Below are positions 48,888 through 58,586 of a DNA stretch of 64,000 bases, one piece after another. The notes below the pieces were generated by a model. The model worked only from the letters and a program-made list of their open reading frames with translations, was not told the origin of the DNA and made no database searches. The stretch is from positions 1 to 64,000 of IMG/VR virus record IMGVR_UViG_3300042946_000581, one strand, 5' to 3'. Positions within the stretch are counted from its first letter, which is position 1, and the number at the start of each line of letters is the position of its first letter. Source of the DNA: a virus. The translations under genes and the position numbers were made by a program.

Positions 48888-49261
48888 TATTTTTTCATTT
48901 TGTATTGGTTGTCTGACTTAGTAATATCTCTCTCCATTAAATCTTTAATAATATCATCATCCATATTAATATCTGAAATAGAAAATGATTCTTTCGTAGA
49001 GTTTGTTTTTTCCCAAATTGAAGCTTGTAATTTAGAAAGAGATAATTTTTTTTCAACACAATCATTGATTATTTTTTGTTGTTTTTCAATAACAGGCCCT
49101 ATAAGAGTCATATCTTCAGGTTCTTTCATCATTGTCAACATTTTGTTTTGAATACGCATTGCGGTATTTCTCTGTTCTACAAGTTCATTGTAGATTTCCT
49201 GCATTAAGGATAAAATAGATTCCTTAGATAAATTAATTTCTTTTTTTAAAGGTCTTGCCAT
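48887..49261 (-). CDS. helical protein between baseplate and sigma genes, 124 aa
   Basis: Starts MARPLKKEINLSKESILSLM and continues as a long helical/coiled-coil protein. Not recognised; the basic N-terminus and coiled coil would be compatible with a recombination mediator or small terminase, but there is no specific motif. Its stop overlaps the next gene's start. Confidence 0.52.
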   Translation of the reverse strand: MARPLKKEINLSKESILSLMQEIYNELVEQRNTAMRIQNKMLTMMKEPEDMTLIGPVIEKQQKIINDCVEKKLSLSKLQASIWEKTNSTKESFSISDINMDDDIIKDLMERDITKSDNQYKMKK

Positions 49262-49273
49262 AATAGTAAATAT

Positions 49274-50026
49274 TTATCTAACCATTTTTTCAATCATATT
49301 AACATATAAAAATTTGAACTTTTTAAGTGATGAACGAATTTCTTTCGTACTCAAATTTGTCATTTCTCTTAATGATAATAAGATGATATTTTTATTGAAT
49401 TTATTATTTGATGTACTAATAAATATTTTATCATAGTTTTCAAATATTTCATATAGAGCTTCACCTAATTTAATTTCATTTTCATTAAGCGTATTCTGCT
49501 TGAACACCTCATCCAATTCTTTTAAAAATCTTTTAATAACATCATCCGCTTCTATGGATTCATTGTCAATACTGTATGAAAGGTTTTCATCGTTTTCCAA
49601 ATCAGATGAAATATCTTCATATGATACCTTTCTATTTGTTTCTTTTTGGTCTTTTTGAATCTGACCCATTAAATAATGTTTGCATATTGTTCCAAAATAG
49701 GAATATGCTTTCTTTTCTTTTGATGGTTTAAATTTATCAATTTTTGTCATCAAAAAGGAGTGGGTGTCATGGTGAATTTCTTCAAATTCAACGTCTTTAC
49801 GATATAGTTTGTAAGTCCTTATAATTGAGGAAATCATTTTATCTATTGGATGTCTTAAAAAATCATTATAGATTTTGTTTTTTTCCTCAAAAGAATCGGC
49901 AATTAAAAAATCTCTAACTGCCAATTCTTGTATTTCACCAAAATAAATTTTATCTTTCTTGGGTTTTCTCCCCTTCTTTTTTGACTCTAAACTTGTATCA
50001 TCGGACAAATTTTTTTCATCTGTCAT
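49274..50026 (-). CDS. late sigma factor (gp55-like)
   Basis: A 250-residue protein. An AT-hook-like basic N-terminus (KKKGRKPKKDK) precedes a sigma region-2 core: IHHDTHSFLMTKIDKFKPSK followed by AYSYFGTICKHYLMGQIQK, the KFDPSKGSAFSYFGTI-like text of sigma70-family proteins and T4 gp55. A helical C-terminal part contains a possible HTH (SLREMTNLSTKEIRSSLKKF). It would direct host RNA polymerase to late promoters, matching the recurring TAATATTTAT element. It lies at the junction of the baseplate operon and glycan cluster. Confidence 0.82.
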   Translation of the reverse strand: MTDEKNLSDDTSLESKKKGRKPKKDKIYFGEIQELAVRDFLIADSFEEKNKIYNDFLRHPIDKMISSIIRTYKLYRKDVEFEEIHHDTHSFLMTKIDKFKPSKEKKAYSYFGTICKHYLMGQIQKDQKETNRKVSYEDISSDLENDENLSYSIDNESIEADDVIKRFLKELDEVFKQNTLNENEIKLGEALYEIFENYDKIFISTSNNKFNKNIILLSLREMTNLSTKEIRSSLKKFKFLYVNMIEKMVR

Positions 50027-50034
50027 TAGATTTT

Positions 50035-50829
50035 TTAAGATTGGTATTTTATTGCTCTATCTACAAGGAAAAAAGATTCTTTTTTGGCTGAGTCAATCCA
50101 AAATTGGATTTCTTCTTTACTAAGAACTTCATCCCCATTTTTATAATCCCAAAAGATAGAACCTTGTCTGAGATTGGTATGTTTATATCCAATTCTTGGA
50201 ATGGTCATAATATTCACAGAATTATGTGTTAGACGTAAAAATAATTCATAACCAAATGTGAGTTTAAACGAAGGTTTAAGTAGTCCAAAATCAACAAATG
50301 ATGACCTTTTAATGACCATACCAGACATTTGGAAATTCTGATAACTCAAAAGTGTTTCATTGGTTAATATACCTATTTCACTAGAAATATTTACAGCAAA
50401 TGTTGCCTCATTGGTAAATCCAGCAAATTGTCCATTCTCAGTTACATCAACAACAATTGGTAAGAAACAATTGGTGTCTTTATAGATTTTAGAATATTTG
50501 TCAACATTCTTAAACCAAATTTTAGAATACTCATCATCAAATTCAAAAATTGATATCCATTTTGATTTTGCAATTCTTGCTCCGTGATTTACTTGTTCAG
50601 CAAAACCAGGTTTTTTAGTCCACACTTCTCTAGTCACATTGATTCCACTAAAATCGTATGTATCTAAAAATTCAACCAATTTCGTTTCATCGGTATGAAC
50701 AAGAATTAATTCATTAATCTCAACTTCTTGGGTTTTGATTGATGTTATTGCTTTGTTAAAATAATCCTCAAACCAAGGGTGTGATGAAGATTTAAGTGGT
50801 AGTATTACTGATAAATCAAATTTTTCCAT
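50035..50829 (-). CDS. family 2 glycosyltransferase
   Basis: A 264-residue GT-A protein: FDLSVILPLKSSSHPWFEDY at the N-terminus, a nucleotide-sugar Asp in the middle, FEFDDEYSK as the metal-binding acidic motif, and the acceptor-side GYELFLRLTH. It is soluble. The ATG at MEKFDLSV directly follows the upstream stop; an earlier in-frame start lies inside the previous gene. First (3'-most) gene of the glycan cluster. Confidence 0.78.
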   Translation of the reverse strand: MEKFDLSVILPLKSSSHPWFEDYFNKAITSIKTQEVEINELILVHTDETKLVEFLDTYDFSGINVTREVWTKKPGFAEQVNHGARIAKSKWISIFEFDDEYSKIWFKNVDKYSKIYKDTNCFLPIVVDVTENGQFAGFTNEATFAVNISSEIGILTNETLLSYQNFQMSGMVIKRSSFVDFGLLKPSFKLTFGYELFLRLTHNSVNIMTIPRIGYKHTNLRQGSIFWDYKNGDEVLSKEEIQFWIDSAKKESFFLVDRAIKYQS

Positions 50830-50830
50830 A

Positions 50831-51889
50831 TTATTCAACGGTTTGTAATTTATTATATTGTTCCTCAAAGGATTTAAGTCTAACGTCCAAATATCCTTCA
50901 AATTTATTTAATACATTGTCTTTGAATGTTTCAGATGTTGGTAAATTTTCAACAACCTTTTTCATCTCATTTAACAAAGTATCACTAATATTATCTTCTA
51001 ACCAATTTTGTAAGAAATCGGCAACATAGTCAGATAAATCATTTTTATTACTAATCCATATTCCATTATCCTCAGACATCCATTGTGGAATCATTCTTGG
51101 TCCAATACCTAAACAAGGTACACCACATTTCATTGATTCTAATGGGAATGTACCATATGCACTTGTTTCATCAATCCAAACCGACATAAATGATTTCTGT
51201 AAAACATTTGCAAATTCTTTTTCACTAATTGCTCTCATATCTTTAAATGTAATCCATCTATATTGGGGGAATTTAAGATAAAAATTCTTAATCATATTTA
51301 AGGCTTCACGTTGTTCTCTGGCGTGAATTGCGATAATTGGATTTGCAGGGTATTCTGATGGTTTAAAATCATCTGAGATATATGGTTCAATAACGTCAAT
51401 TGATATATTTTTCATTATATTTGAAATATATTCCTTTTGTTGTTCTGAAGTTGTAATACATTTCATAAATCCAAGTTGTGCCCAAGATTGACCTGGTTGT
51501 AAAGTTTCCAATATGTGGTCATACGCTTGAGATAAAACAATTTTACCACAAGGTAAATTACTGATTTGACTCATTACAAAACCATATAGTTCTGGGATAA
51601 TAATGAAATCTTCTGGAGCAACTTGTAGTTTTTGGCCATCAATTGATTGATGTTGGAGTTCCATATATTTTGAATCCAACCAATTTGATACGCCAACATA
51701 ATCATTCTTCTCGTGTAACATAACAACATTATATCCACCCTCAGATAGAACATATGCCATACGATAAATGTAGGCAACGGATGCTTTTGCGTTACCTTTG
51801 GTGTCTTGAATTAAGAAATAGATAACTGATTTTTTACTTTTTAAATTTTCTATTGATTTTTCAATCTTTAAAATTTGTTCTGGTGTCAT
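50831..51889 (-). CDS. GT-B glycosyltransferase
   Basis: A 352-residue protein with a Rossmann start (KKSVIYFLIQDTKGNAKASV) and a C-terminal donor-site motif DETSAYGTFPLESMKCGVPC, the E-x7-E of GT4-type retaining enzymes. It probably transfers a sugar from a nucleotide donor; the acceptor is unknown. Abuts the GT2 gene on one side and the 89-aa gene on the other. Confidence 0.75.
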   Translation of the reverse strand: MTPEQILKIEKSIENLKSKKSVIYFLIQDTKGNAKASVAYIYRMAYVLSEGGYNVVMLHEKNDYVGVSNWLDSKYMELQHQSIDGQKLQVAPEDFIIIPELYGFVMSQISNLPCGKIVLSQAYDHILETLQPGQSWAQLGFMKCITTSEQQKEYISNIMKNISIDVIEPYISDDFKPSEYPANPIIAIHAREQREALNMIKNFYLKFPQYRWITFKDMRAISEKEFANVLQKSFMSVWIDETSAYGTFPLESMKCGVPCLGIGPRMIPQWMSEDNGIWISNKNDLSDYVADFLQNWLEDNISDTLLNEMKKVVENLPTSETFKDNVLNKFEGYLDVRLKSFEEQYNKLQTVE

Positions 51890-51890
51890 A

Positions 51891-52160
51891 TTATATTTTG
51901 TTTATTAATTTTTTATATAGTAATGAATTGAAGGCTAATCTAAATGGCATTGATAATTCAGTACTTTTCATACCTAACGCTTCATCAGCTTCTTCATTTT
52001 CAACAATAAGTGTTTCTGTCATCATTTTAACCATTTCATATTTAACAACACTTATATGATTCTGTGGTATACCGGTATAGTTAGTTGGGGGTTCTACATT
52101 GATATATTTTTCAATTGCATCAATATCAAAGTAATAATTTTCACCTAATATTTTTAACAT
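51891..52160 (-). CDS. hypothetical protein, 89 aa
   Basis: Not recognised. Starts MLKILGENYYFDIDAIEKYI; a helical protein with an acidic segment (IVENEEADEALG). Overlaps the HAD-like gene by 7 nt; possibly a regulatory partner. Confidence 0.55.
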   Translation of the reverse strand: MLKILGENYYFDIDAIEKYINVEPPTNYTGIPQNHISVVKYEMVKMMTETLIVENEEADEALGMKSTELSMPFRLAFNSLLYKKLINKI

Positions 52161-52804
52161 TCTGTTATTTGTTTTAAAATTCCTTTTAAATCTTTAATTG
52201 AATTAATGGAATAATCTTTGTTTATATCCTTATTATATTCTGTTTCAAACTTTATCAAAATTTTTTCCTTTGGATGATTTAATAATAAGTTAGGGTTTGC
52301 CGTAAGTAAAACATCAAATTCATTCCATATTGAATTTATTGTGAAATTTGAATAAAAAATTACTTTCTCCAATTCACAACCAAACTTGGATAAAAAGAAA
52401 AGTGTTGCGGGTTTTGATTTTCCAATTTCATCTGATAATATCATAAAATCCCATTGTTTCCTATTCTTAACATAAATGTCATTTAAGTCATTAAATGTTG
52501 TCATTTCAGTTGATGGTGCATGTCCAAACAACTCCATACAATATTCTTCATACATAAATGAATAATATTCTTCCTCACTTTGAAAGGCAAAATGATTTTG
52601 TAAATCTAAAGTCGTTACTAGTGATAATATCTTATATTCGAATGGCTCAGATATTACTTCCAATTCAGTATTGCCTGATAAGTCAATTGTATAGGTTTGG
52701 GATGGTATATCTTGATAACTCTCTATTAAATGTTTTTCATATAAATGTGTGAATTTACCAATGGTGTCTCTTAATACACCATTTACATCAATAGCAATTC
52801 TCAT
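52154..52804 (-). CDS. HAD-like protein with altered catalytic motif
   Basis: A 216-residue protein. Motif I reads IAIDVNGVLRDT: the nucleophile Asp (D5) is present, but the usual second Asp (DxD) is Asn. Motif IV-like sequences (ILSDEIGKSKPATLFFLSKF) and FYSNF follow. In HAD phosphatases the second Asp is the general acid/base, so activity may be reduced or changed. Could act on sugar or nucleotide phosphates in the cluster. Overlaps PhoH by 4 nt. Confidence 0.62.
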   Translation of the reverse strand: MRIAIDVNGVLRDTIGKFTHLYEKHLIESYQDIPSQTYTIDLSGNTELEVISEPFEYKILSLVTTLDLQNHFAFQSEEEYYSFMYEEYCMELFGHAPSTEMTTFNDLNDIYVKNRKQWDFMILSDEIGKSKPATLFFLSKFGCELEKVIFYSNFTINSIWNEFDVLLTANPNLLLNHPKEKILIKFETEYNKDINKDYSINSIKDLKGILKQITEC

Positions 52805-53526
52805 TCTTCGTATCTTTTTAATATTTTTCCGATTAATGGATTTCTAACCACATCTTTATTATCAAATTCAAAAACTCCAACATCATCCAAACCTTTGAAC
52901 TTCTTGATTGCGTCATATAATCCTGAGTGTGTCTTATCTTTGTATCTGTCGGTTTGTTCTAAGTCACCACTGATAAAAAATTTACTATTGAATCCAATCC
53001 TTGTCAAGAGTAATTTCATTTGATTAGGAGTCGAATTTTGAGCTTCCTCAAATATAAGAATGGAGTTATCAATGTTCATACCTCTCATATAAGCCAAAGC
53101 GAAAACTTCAATAGCGTCAATGTCTTTTAATTTTTCTCTATTTTCTTTACCAATGATTTTATTCATTAAGTAATATGAGGGGAATATATAGGGGTCTAGT
53201 TTTTCTTCAACATTACCAGGTAGAGCACCTAATTTTTCTTCAGCTTCAACAGCAGGTCTAACAATAATAATTTTTTCGTAAGGTGTAGTTGGGTCTGATA
53301 AAATATCTAATGCGGCTTTCATCGCAATATATGATTTGCCAACACCAGCAGGGCCTGAACAAATTGTTATTTGATTTTTTTTCAACAAATCATAATATAA
53401 TTTTTGATTGTCAGATAAGAACTTTTCTTTGGATTTCTTTTTGATTATTTCACAAATAATTTCCTTTTTTGTTTTTTTTGTTTCCTCACTATTCTGAGGT
53501 TGTACTGGTTTTTTTCTTGTTGCCAT
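52801..53526 (-). CDS. phoH: PhoH-like ATPase
   Basis: The 241-residue P-loop ATPase has Walker A ITICSGPAGVGKS, the PhoH block IVRPAVEAEEKLGALPG, Walker B ILIFEEAQN and the switch SGDLEQTD. Typical of phage PhoH proteins with a Lys-rich N-terminal tail. PhoH is a predicted RNA helicase/ATPase common in marine phages, with an uncertain role. Placed within the glycan cluster but probably unrelated to it. Confidence 0.88.
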   Translation of the reverse strand: MATRKKPVQPQNSEETKKTKKEIICEIIKKKSKEKFLSDNQKLYYDLLKKNQITICSGPAGVGKSYIAMKAALDILSDPTTPYEKIIIVRPAVEAEEKLGALPGNVEEKLDPYIFPSYYLMNKIIGKENREKLKDIDAIEVFALAYMRGMNIDNSILIFEEAQNSTPNQMKLLLTRIGFNSKFFISGDLEQTDRYKDKTHSGLYDAIKKFKGLDDVGVFEFDNKDVVRNPLIGKILKRYEE

Positions 53527-53580
53527 TTAATTTATATTTTTATAAAAATTAATCAAATATAAAAAAAATCAAGAGTTACT

Positions 53581-54438
53581 TTATGTTTGAAGTTCTTTAA
53601 TGAAATCACTTATTCTTTTTTCGTAAGTGTGATTATTTTTACTTTTTAAGTAACCATTGTTACTAATCAAATTTCTTTCAGTTTCATTTTCTAAATAAAA
53701 CTTGATTTTATCTATCAAATCGTCTTTAGTTTCATAAACGACAATATCTTGATTAATATTGAATAATAATTCCAATCCTTCTGTATAATTTGTCACCAAT
53801 AAAGTTTTACAACCTGTTGTTTCAAATGTCCTATAATTTATATCATTCGATATATTACGATTGAAATGAATTTTGTATGAGTTTATAGTTCTAACCATAT
53901 CCTCACCAATAACAAAAATATCTTTTTTTATATTAAAAATATTTAGATAATTTATCCATTCACCTCTATTATTAATATTACCACAAAAACCAACATCAAT
54001 ATTTTTCTCAATCTCCATCGGAGTTATTAATGTATCATCATAACAATTAGGAAACCACAAGGTATTACCACAATAGTCTTTAAAGTTAGGTAAATAAGAT
54101 TTAGTTGAGTTTAATAGAAAATCTGGTTTTATTTGTTTCACCAAATTAATATGTTGGTCTAACACACAATGAGAATCTATTGACCAAAATATTTTTATTT
54201 TTTTACTATTTTTAATCTTGTCCAATGGTAACCAAGTGGGGGTATAATTTTCTAATAAAAAAATAACGTCAGCCCAACTCTCTAACAAATTGAAATCATC
54301 ATTAAAATTATGATGACCCAAACCCCACACAATACATTCAAATCCGTTTTTTTCAAATGATCTTTTTAATGAAAAACATTCTCTATAATTTCTATTTTTT
54401 TCGTGTCTTCCGTTTTCTTGTATTATTAATAATTTCAT
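53581..54438 (-). CDS. CgeB-like glycosyltransferase
   Basis: A 285-residue GT-B protein: MKLLIIQENGRHEKNRNYRE at the N-terminus, a central IDVGFCGNINNRGEWI, and a C-terminal DINYRTFETTGCKTLLVTNY block, then DLIDKIKFYLENETERNLIS before HTYEKR. These are the marks of the CgeB/GT1-like family that decorates surfaces. The start is preceded by an AT-rich leader with a TATAAATA-like segment on the minus strand. Confidence 0.75.
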   Translation of the reverse strand: MKLLIIQENGRHEKNRNYRECFSLKRSFEKNGFECIVWGLGHHNFNDDFNLLESWADVIFLLENYTPTWLPLDKIKNSKKIKIFWSIDSHCVLDQHINLVKQIKPDFLLNSTKSYLPNFKDYCGNTLWFPNCYDDTLITPMEIEKNIDVGFCGNINNRGEWINYLNIFNIKKDIFVIGEDMVRTINSYKIHFNRNISNDINYRTFETTGCKTLLVTNYTEGLELLFNINQDIVVYETKDDLIDKIKFYLENETERNLISNNGYLKSKNNHTYEKRISDFIKELQT

Positions 54439-54443
54439 ATATA

Positions 54444-55004
54444 TTATTTATATAGGTAAATAGTAAAATCATTAGGTAGATAATCATGTCTAATGATAAA
54501 TTTATTAGTGAGTTTTTTAATTAAAGGCATAATTTCATGTATTTTTACAAATTTCATATCTTCATCTTTTTTACCATTTGATAAATCTGAAAGAAAATTT
54601 ATCGCAACTCCTTTGTTCGATAGACCCCACATTTGTTCAATTGTAATAAATGTTTGTTTTTTCCAATTTTTTTTGAAACAAAAAACACCAGAACTAATTA
54701 TCCAATCAAAATTTTTATTAATTTCTGAAATATCCATACAATCAAATTTTTTTGGGTACTTAGATTTAGCAATTTCTATTACATTTTCACGTATGTCTAT
54801 CCCATAATAATTTTCAATCCTTACTGATATGTCCCCAAATCCACAACCCACATCTAATACTGAATCATCACTTTTGTATCCAATATCTAACAAAATATCA
54901 AATCTAGTTTCTTGCGATTTGCAACTACTCCAACCCAATGAAATTAAATTATTTTCATTACCAAATTTTTCATTATATATTTTATTTATGTAGTTTCTAT
55001 ACAT
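54444..55004 (-). CDS. SAM-dependent methyltransferase
   Basis: A 186-residue class I methyltransferase with motif I SVLDVGCGFGDISVRIE and a Ser/Gly-rich later strand (WIISSGVFCF). Substrate unknown; in this context methylation of a sugar or lipid-linked glycan is likely. Overlaps the next GT gene by 8 nt. Confidence 0.75.
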   Translation of the reverse strand: MYRNYINKIYNEKFGNENNLISLGWSSCKSQETRFDILLDIGYKSDDSVLDVGCGFGDISVRIENYYGIDIRENVIEIAKSKYPKKFDCMDISEINKNFDWIISSGVFCFKKNWKKQTFITIEQMWGLSNKGVAINFLSDLSNGKKDEDMKFVKIHEIMPLIKKLTNKFIIRHDYLPNDFTIYLYK

Positions 55005-55821
55005 TGATTAAAATTTCATTTTGTGATATATTCTCATTATCAAAAATAAATTTGACAATAGGTTCAATTTTTTTATAATTTTCTACAAAAGGTCTTAGGA
55101 AATTACAAATAACATAGTCATTATTTTTTAGTTTGTATTCGTCAATTTTCCACCACGATCTATCTATCCAATCTTTTTTTATATCAACATTTCTTTCTAT
55201 TTCACAGATATTATTGCCACTTGGTGAATAAGTATTTATTAATACTCTCATTAAAGATTCGTCCGAAAATTCATAATTTTTACCAAAAAAATTATTTACG
55301 GATTCTTTTTTGTCAAAAACATTAATATCAATCCAACTTTTAAACAATTCTTCATAATTCAAATTGTTTGGATTAAGTAACTTTTTAAAAATATAAGATT
55401 CAGCAGTTAAGTTGCTAGTTGGAAACTTTCCTTCATCTTTAGTACCTTTATAAACTTCAGAACCAACCCTTAATAACTCATTTTTTTTTCTAAAAGATAA
55501 AATCCGATTAATAAAATTAGTTTGTAATGGAATTGTGTCAATATCTTCAATCATACAAACATCATTATCAAATTGTCCAGCTAAAATATATCTATACATT
55601 TTCGCTTGGTTTGCCGTTGGAATATTTTTTTGTATCGGAAACAAATATACTTCCCCCCATTTTTTTAAATTTAAAACTAATGGATCATTTTCATCACGAT
55701 CGCTTACAAATGCCAAACAAGCTTTTTTATTTGGAAAAAATTTTTTCCATGATGTTGCGACTATTGGCCAAAAATCTTTGAAATGCGATTCATCCGAACT
55801 TACAATTACTCTATCAAACAT
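54997..55821 (-). CDS. GT-A-type glycosyltransferase-like protein
   Basis: A 274-residue protein with KKACLAFVSDRDENDPLVLN near the N-terminus, a DxD motif in IEDIDTIPL (about 93-101), and a C-terminal SWWKIDEYKL segment. Fold and DxD fit a nucleotide-sugar transferase. Overlaps both neighbours by 8 nt. Confidence 0.6.
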   Translation of the reverse strand: MFDRVIVSSDESHFKDFWPIVATSWKKFFPNKKACLAFVSDRDENDPLVLNLKKWGEVYLFPIQKNIPTANQAKMYRYILAGQFDNDVCMIEDIDTIPLQTNFINRILSFRKKNELLRVGSEVYKGTKDEGKFPTSNLTAESYIFKKLLNPNNLNYEELFKSWIDINVFDKKESVNNFFGKNYEFSDESLMRVLINTYSPSGNNICEIERNVDIKKDWIDRSWWKIDEYKLKNNDYVICNFLRPFVENYKKIEPIVKFIFDNENISQNEILINV

Positions 55822-56386
55822 TATTTTTTTCTTTTAAAATTTCTAAAATTGATTTTTTAATCATAAAGTTTTCATCTTGAAAGATTACTTTTATTCCTTT
55901 TTCTTTGAATTTATTCAAGTCCAAATAATTTCTACCTGATATTCCTGAAAGATATGTATCTGCTTTGTAATGTAAACAAATATCAACTATCCTATCAGTT
56001 GAGGTTAATTTTGTTGGATAGTCTAATAAAATCTCAGTTTTTATGTCTAAAATACCACATATTCTTTCAATAATTTTTGTATTTGATTCTACTAAATTAT
56101 CTTTTATTAAATCATCAAATTGACTTAGTACATCCGAATAGTTACTTAGATTACTTTTTATTCTATTCCAATCTTTTATTGGATTGATATATTTCTTTGT
56201 TGTGATAGGTTCTAATCCACTATTAACAGAAAGTGTATACCATTTATCATTAAAGTTAAAACGGTTTTGTAGATTGTTTTTTTGAAACTGAGCATTGTTT
56301 AAAAAAACAAATTTATCAGATGATTCAATTTTTTGAAAAAAAGGATACCAAGGAAAAAAATTAGGTTGATGTATAGTGATTATCAT
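55814..56386 (-). CDS. WbqC-family protein
   Basis: The 190-residue protein begins IITIHQPNFFPWYPFFQKIE and then has FVFLNNAQFQKNNLQNRFNF, the WbqC signature (H-Q-P-x-(Y/F)-F-P-W ... QF-x-K-x-x-x-x-NR). The family is associated with O-antigen and other polysaccharide loci. Its presence marks the cluster as polysaccharide-related. Overlaps both neighbours. Confidence 0.85.
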   Translation of the reverse strand: MIITIHQPNFFPWYPFFQKIESSDKFVFLNNAQFQKNNLQNRFNFNDKWYTLSVNSGLEPITTKKYINPIKDWNRIKSNLSNYSDVLSQFDDLIKDNLVESNTKIIERICGILDIKTEILLDYPTKLTSTDRIVDICLHYKADTYLSGISGRNYLDLNKFKEKGIKVIFQDENFMIKKSILEILKEKNNV

Positions 56387-57312
56387 AAATTTGATTCTTC
56401 TAATTCATTAAAAAATTGTAAGTATGAATGAACTAAGTTTTTTAAATCAGTTTTTTCTCTTACTAAATTAATTTGTTCTAAAATATCATTCCATTTATTT
56501 GTTCCAAACCAACTTCTAGCCAACTCATATTTATTTTGAACATCTGATATATCATCACTTACATAAAGTGGATAATCTTCTAAAATTTCAACATTAGATT
56601 TATCTCTCGATAATATTATTGCTGATTCGGTTGCAGAGGCTGCTGCAAATTTCATTCCAGGTTTAAAATAAAACTCAACACTATTTGAAATTCTATGACT
56701 AAAATGACAATTACATTTTCTCATATTAGAGAATATGTTGGATTTATTTTCAACAAAATCATTTATAGGATTGTAAGTAAAATCTAAAAGTAACCAGTCA
56801 GGTTTTTGAGATTTCAAAAATATATTATCATATTCAGCTCCTAAATATTTAACATAAAAGTTACTATCCTTTGGTGAGGTAACGGAGTTAAATCTTATAT
56901 CATAATGTTGTGGTATAACAGCCGATAGTTTATTAATCCAATCTTTAAAATAAATTTTAGTATAATTATTTGTAAACAAAACACCATCAATATTTTTGTA
57001 TATTAAAAATTCTTCATTTTTTCTACTATAATTATCAATAAAAGCTAATTTATCAATTGGTTCTACTACAATGATATTTTTTTGATTGTGTAACCTATCT
57101 ATATCATTTTTTGTCAAATTAAATAAATCCGTAACCAATCCCATAAAAATGATTATACTATTATGTATATCAAAAATTTTATTTTTTTCTCCTTTTCTTA
57201 ATTCTAAGAATTTAGACTTTCTATATTTAGAAATTTCATTTGATCTATGAATTCCATTTAATATGACACTACCAGATGATACTGAATCCCCCACAATTAT
57301 AATTTCTTTCAT
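56383..57312 (-). CDS. hypothetical glycan-cluster protein, 309 aa
   Basis: Starts MKEIIIVGDSVSSGSVILNG, a Rossmann or SGNH-like beginning, continues as a GT-B-like alpha/beta protein with a TESAIILSRD segment near the C-terminus. I could not assign a family; a glycosyltransferase is the likeliest. The second in-frame Met is used because the first is followed by a poor MGNKKIVF extension close to the upstream stop. Confidence 0.5.
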   Translation of the reverse strand: MKEIIIVGDSVSSGSVILNGIHRSNEISKYRKSKFLELRKGEKNKIFDIHNSIIIFMGLVTDLFNLTKNDIDRLHNQKNIIVVEPIDKLAFIDNYSRKNEEFLIYKNIDGVLFTNNYTKIYFKDWINKLSAVIPQHYDIRFNSVTSPKDSNFYVKYLGAEYDNIFLKSQKPDWLLLDFTYNPINDFVENKSNIFSNMRKCNCHFSHRISNSVEFYFKPGMKFAAASATESAIILSRDKSNVEILEDYPLYVSDDISDVQNKYELARSWFGTNKWNDILEQINLVREKTDLKNLVHSYLQFFNELEESNL

Positions 57313-57317
57313 AAAAA

Positions 57318-57911
57318 CTATTTTTTTATTCCCCAAAAATACAAATCATGATGATTTGTCTCAATTTCAAATTCATAAGATGAAAAAATACCATCAACAT
57401 CTATACAAGATCTTATATCTTCTTCTGTTACATTTCTATAATAATCAGAATCCCAATCTTCTCTAAATACATTTGGCATAGTAATCCAATTATCTGAAGA
57501 ATTACCTTGTAATGTTAATCGTTTCTCTCTATCTATTTTATCTTGCGTTCTTGTTCCATGAACTGGTCTACCAGTTGTTGCACAAGTAAATATAAAATAA
57601 CCACCCGATTTTAACATCCTTACCGAATTTTGAATACTTTCTTTATAAAACGGATTATGCTCCCAACACTCACAAGATATTATAGTGTCAAATGATTCAT
57701 CAGGAGCATCATATTCATTTGCAGGACAAACAACATCAACTCCTTTTCCTGGCCCTATATCCAGTCCTATAAAATCACAATTATCAAACCACGGTTCTTC
57801 ATTTCCATTAACATCAAATGACCCAATGTCTAATACTTTACAGTTTGTAAATGCTGATGGATATTTTAATTTTAATTTATCTAAGTATGCTTTTTGTTCT
57901 TTATGTGCCAT
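57318..57911 (-). CDS. SAM-dependent methyltransferase
   Basis: A 197-residue class I methyltransferase: KVLDIGSFDVNGNEEPWFDN (motif I region), GLDIGPGKGVDVV (motif II Asp), DTIISCECWEHNPFYKES (motif IV) and LKSGGYFIFTCATTG (motif VI). A methyltransf-11-type enzyme, likely capping or modifying a sugar in this cluster. Confidence 0.82.
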   Translation of the reverse strand: MAHKEQKAYLDKLKLKYPSAFTNCKVLDIGSFDVNGNEEPWFDNCDFIGLDIGPGKGVDVVCPANEYDAPDESFDTIISCECWEHNPFYKESIQNSVRMLKSGGYFIFTCATTGRPVHGTRTQDKIDREKRLTLQGNSSDNWITMPNVFREDWDSDYYRNVTEEDIRSCIDVDGIFSSYEFEIETNHHDLYFWGIKK

Positions 57912-57912
57912 C

Positions 57913-58584
57913 TTATATTTTTATTTTTTTTATTATGTTAAAAGCTTCAGCTACTTTTAAACCACACTCAAAACCTCTATAATTAGCATGTGACCTTATT
58001 CCAACTTCACCTAGCTTATCTCTTTTAGTTGTTGTATATTGAAGAAGATAATTATCTTTAAATATCTTTATTTTCTCTTCTATTGTATCTTCTATGTCTT
58101 CATATAAATTGGGCTGAAATTTACTTGATGGATCTGACCATGTTGAAGTAGGTATTTCATATGAAATTATCTCTAAGATAAGTCCAACTCCTGTTGGTCT
58201 TACCGCTGAAATACAAGCATTATAAACATCTTTATGTTCTTGATGATAAGAAGGTTCTGGTATGTAAATTACATTTGGTTGGTATGTTCTAATTAAATCG
58301 TCTAACCATCTAACAATTTTATATTGTGGTATTTCTTCTAATCTTGTACCATTAGTTTCAAACTTAGATGGTTCTTCGGTTGAAATAAATTCGGCGACTT
58401 TTTTAAATTCCATCCATTGTTCTTCTTCAGTTATTGTTCTATTTAAATGGTGTAAAAATCTGTCAGAACATGACATAACAACTACTTTTATAGTGTCACC
58501 ATTTTTTTTTCTTTTCAATAATGTGCCACCAACTCCGAAAAGTTCATCATCAGTATGTGGCGAAATAACTAAAACTTTTGACAT
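57913..58584 (-). CDS. PIG-L family deacetylase
   Basis: A 223-residue zinc hydrolase with ISPHTDDELFGVGGTL (the PH-x-DDE metal motif, residues 8-14) and the later EPSYHQEHKDV with the third His ligand. The family removes N-acetyl groups from GlcNAc-type sugars in lipids and glycans. It strongly suggests that the cluster handles an N-acetylated sugar. Confidence 0.88.
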   Translation of the reverse strand: MSKVLVISPHTDDELFGVGGTLLKRKKNGDTIKVVVMSCSDRFLHHLNRTITEEEQWMEFKKVAEFISTEEPSKFETNGTRLEEIPQYKIVRWLDDLIRTYQPNVIYIPEPSYHQEHKDVYNACISAVRPTGVGLILEIISYEIPTSTWSDPSSKFQPNLYEDIEDTIEEKIKIFKDNYLLQYTTTKRDKLGEVGIRSHANYRGFECGLKVAEAFNIIKKIKI

Positions 58585-58586
58585 AA

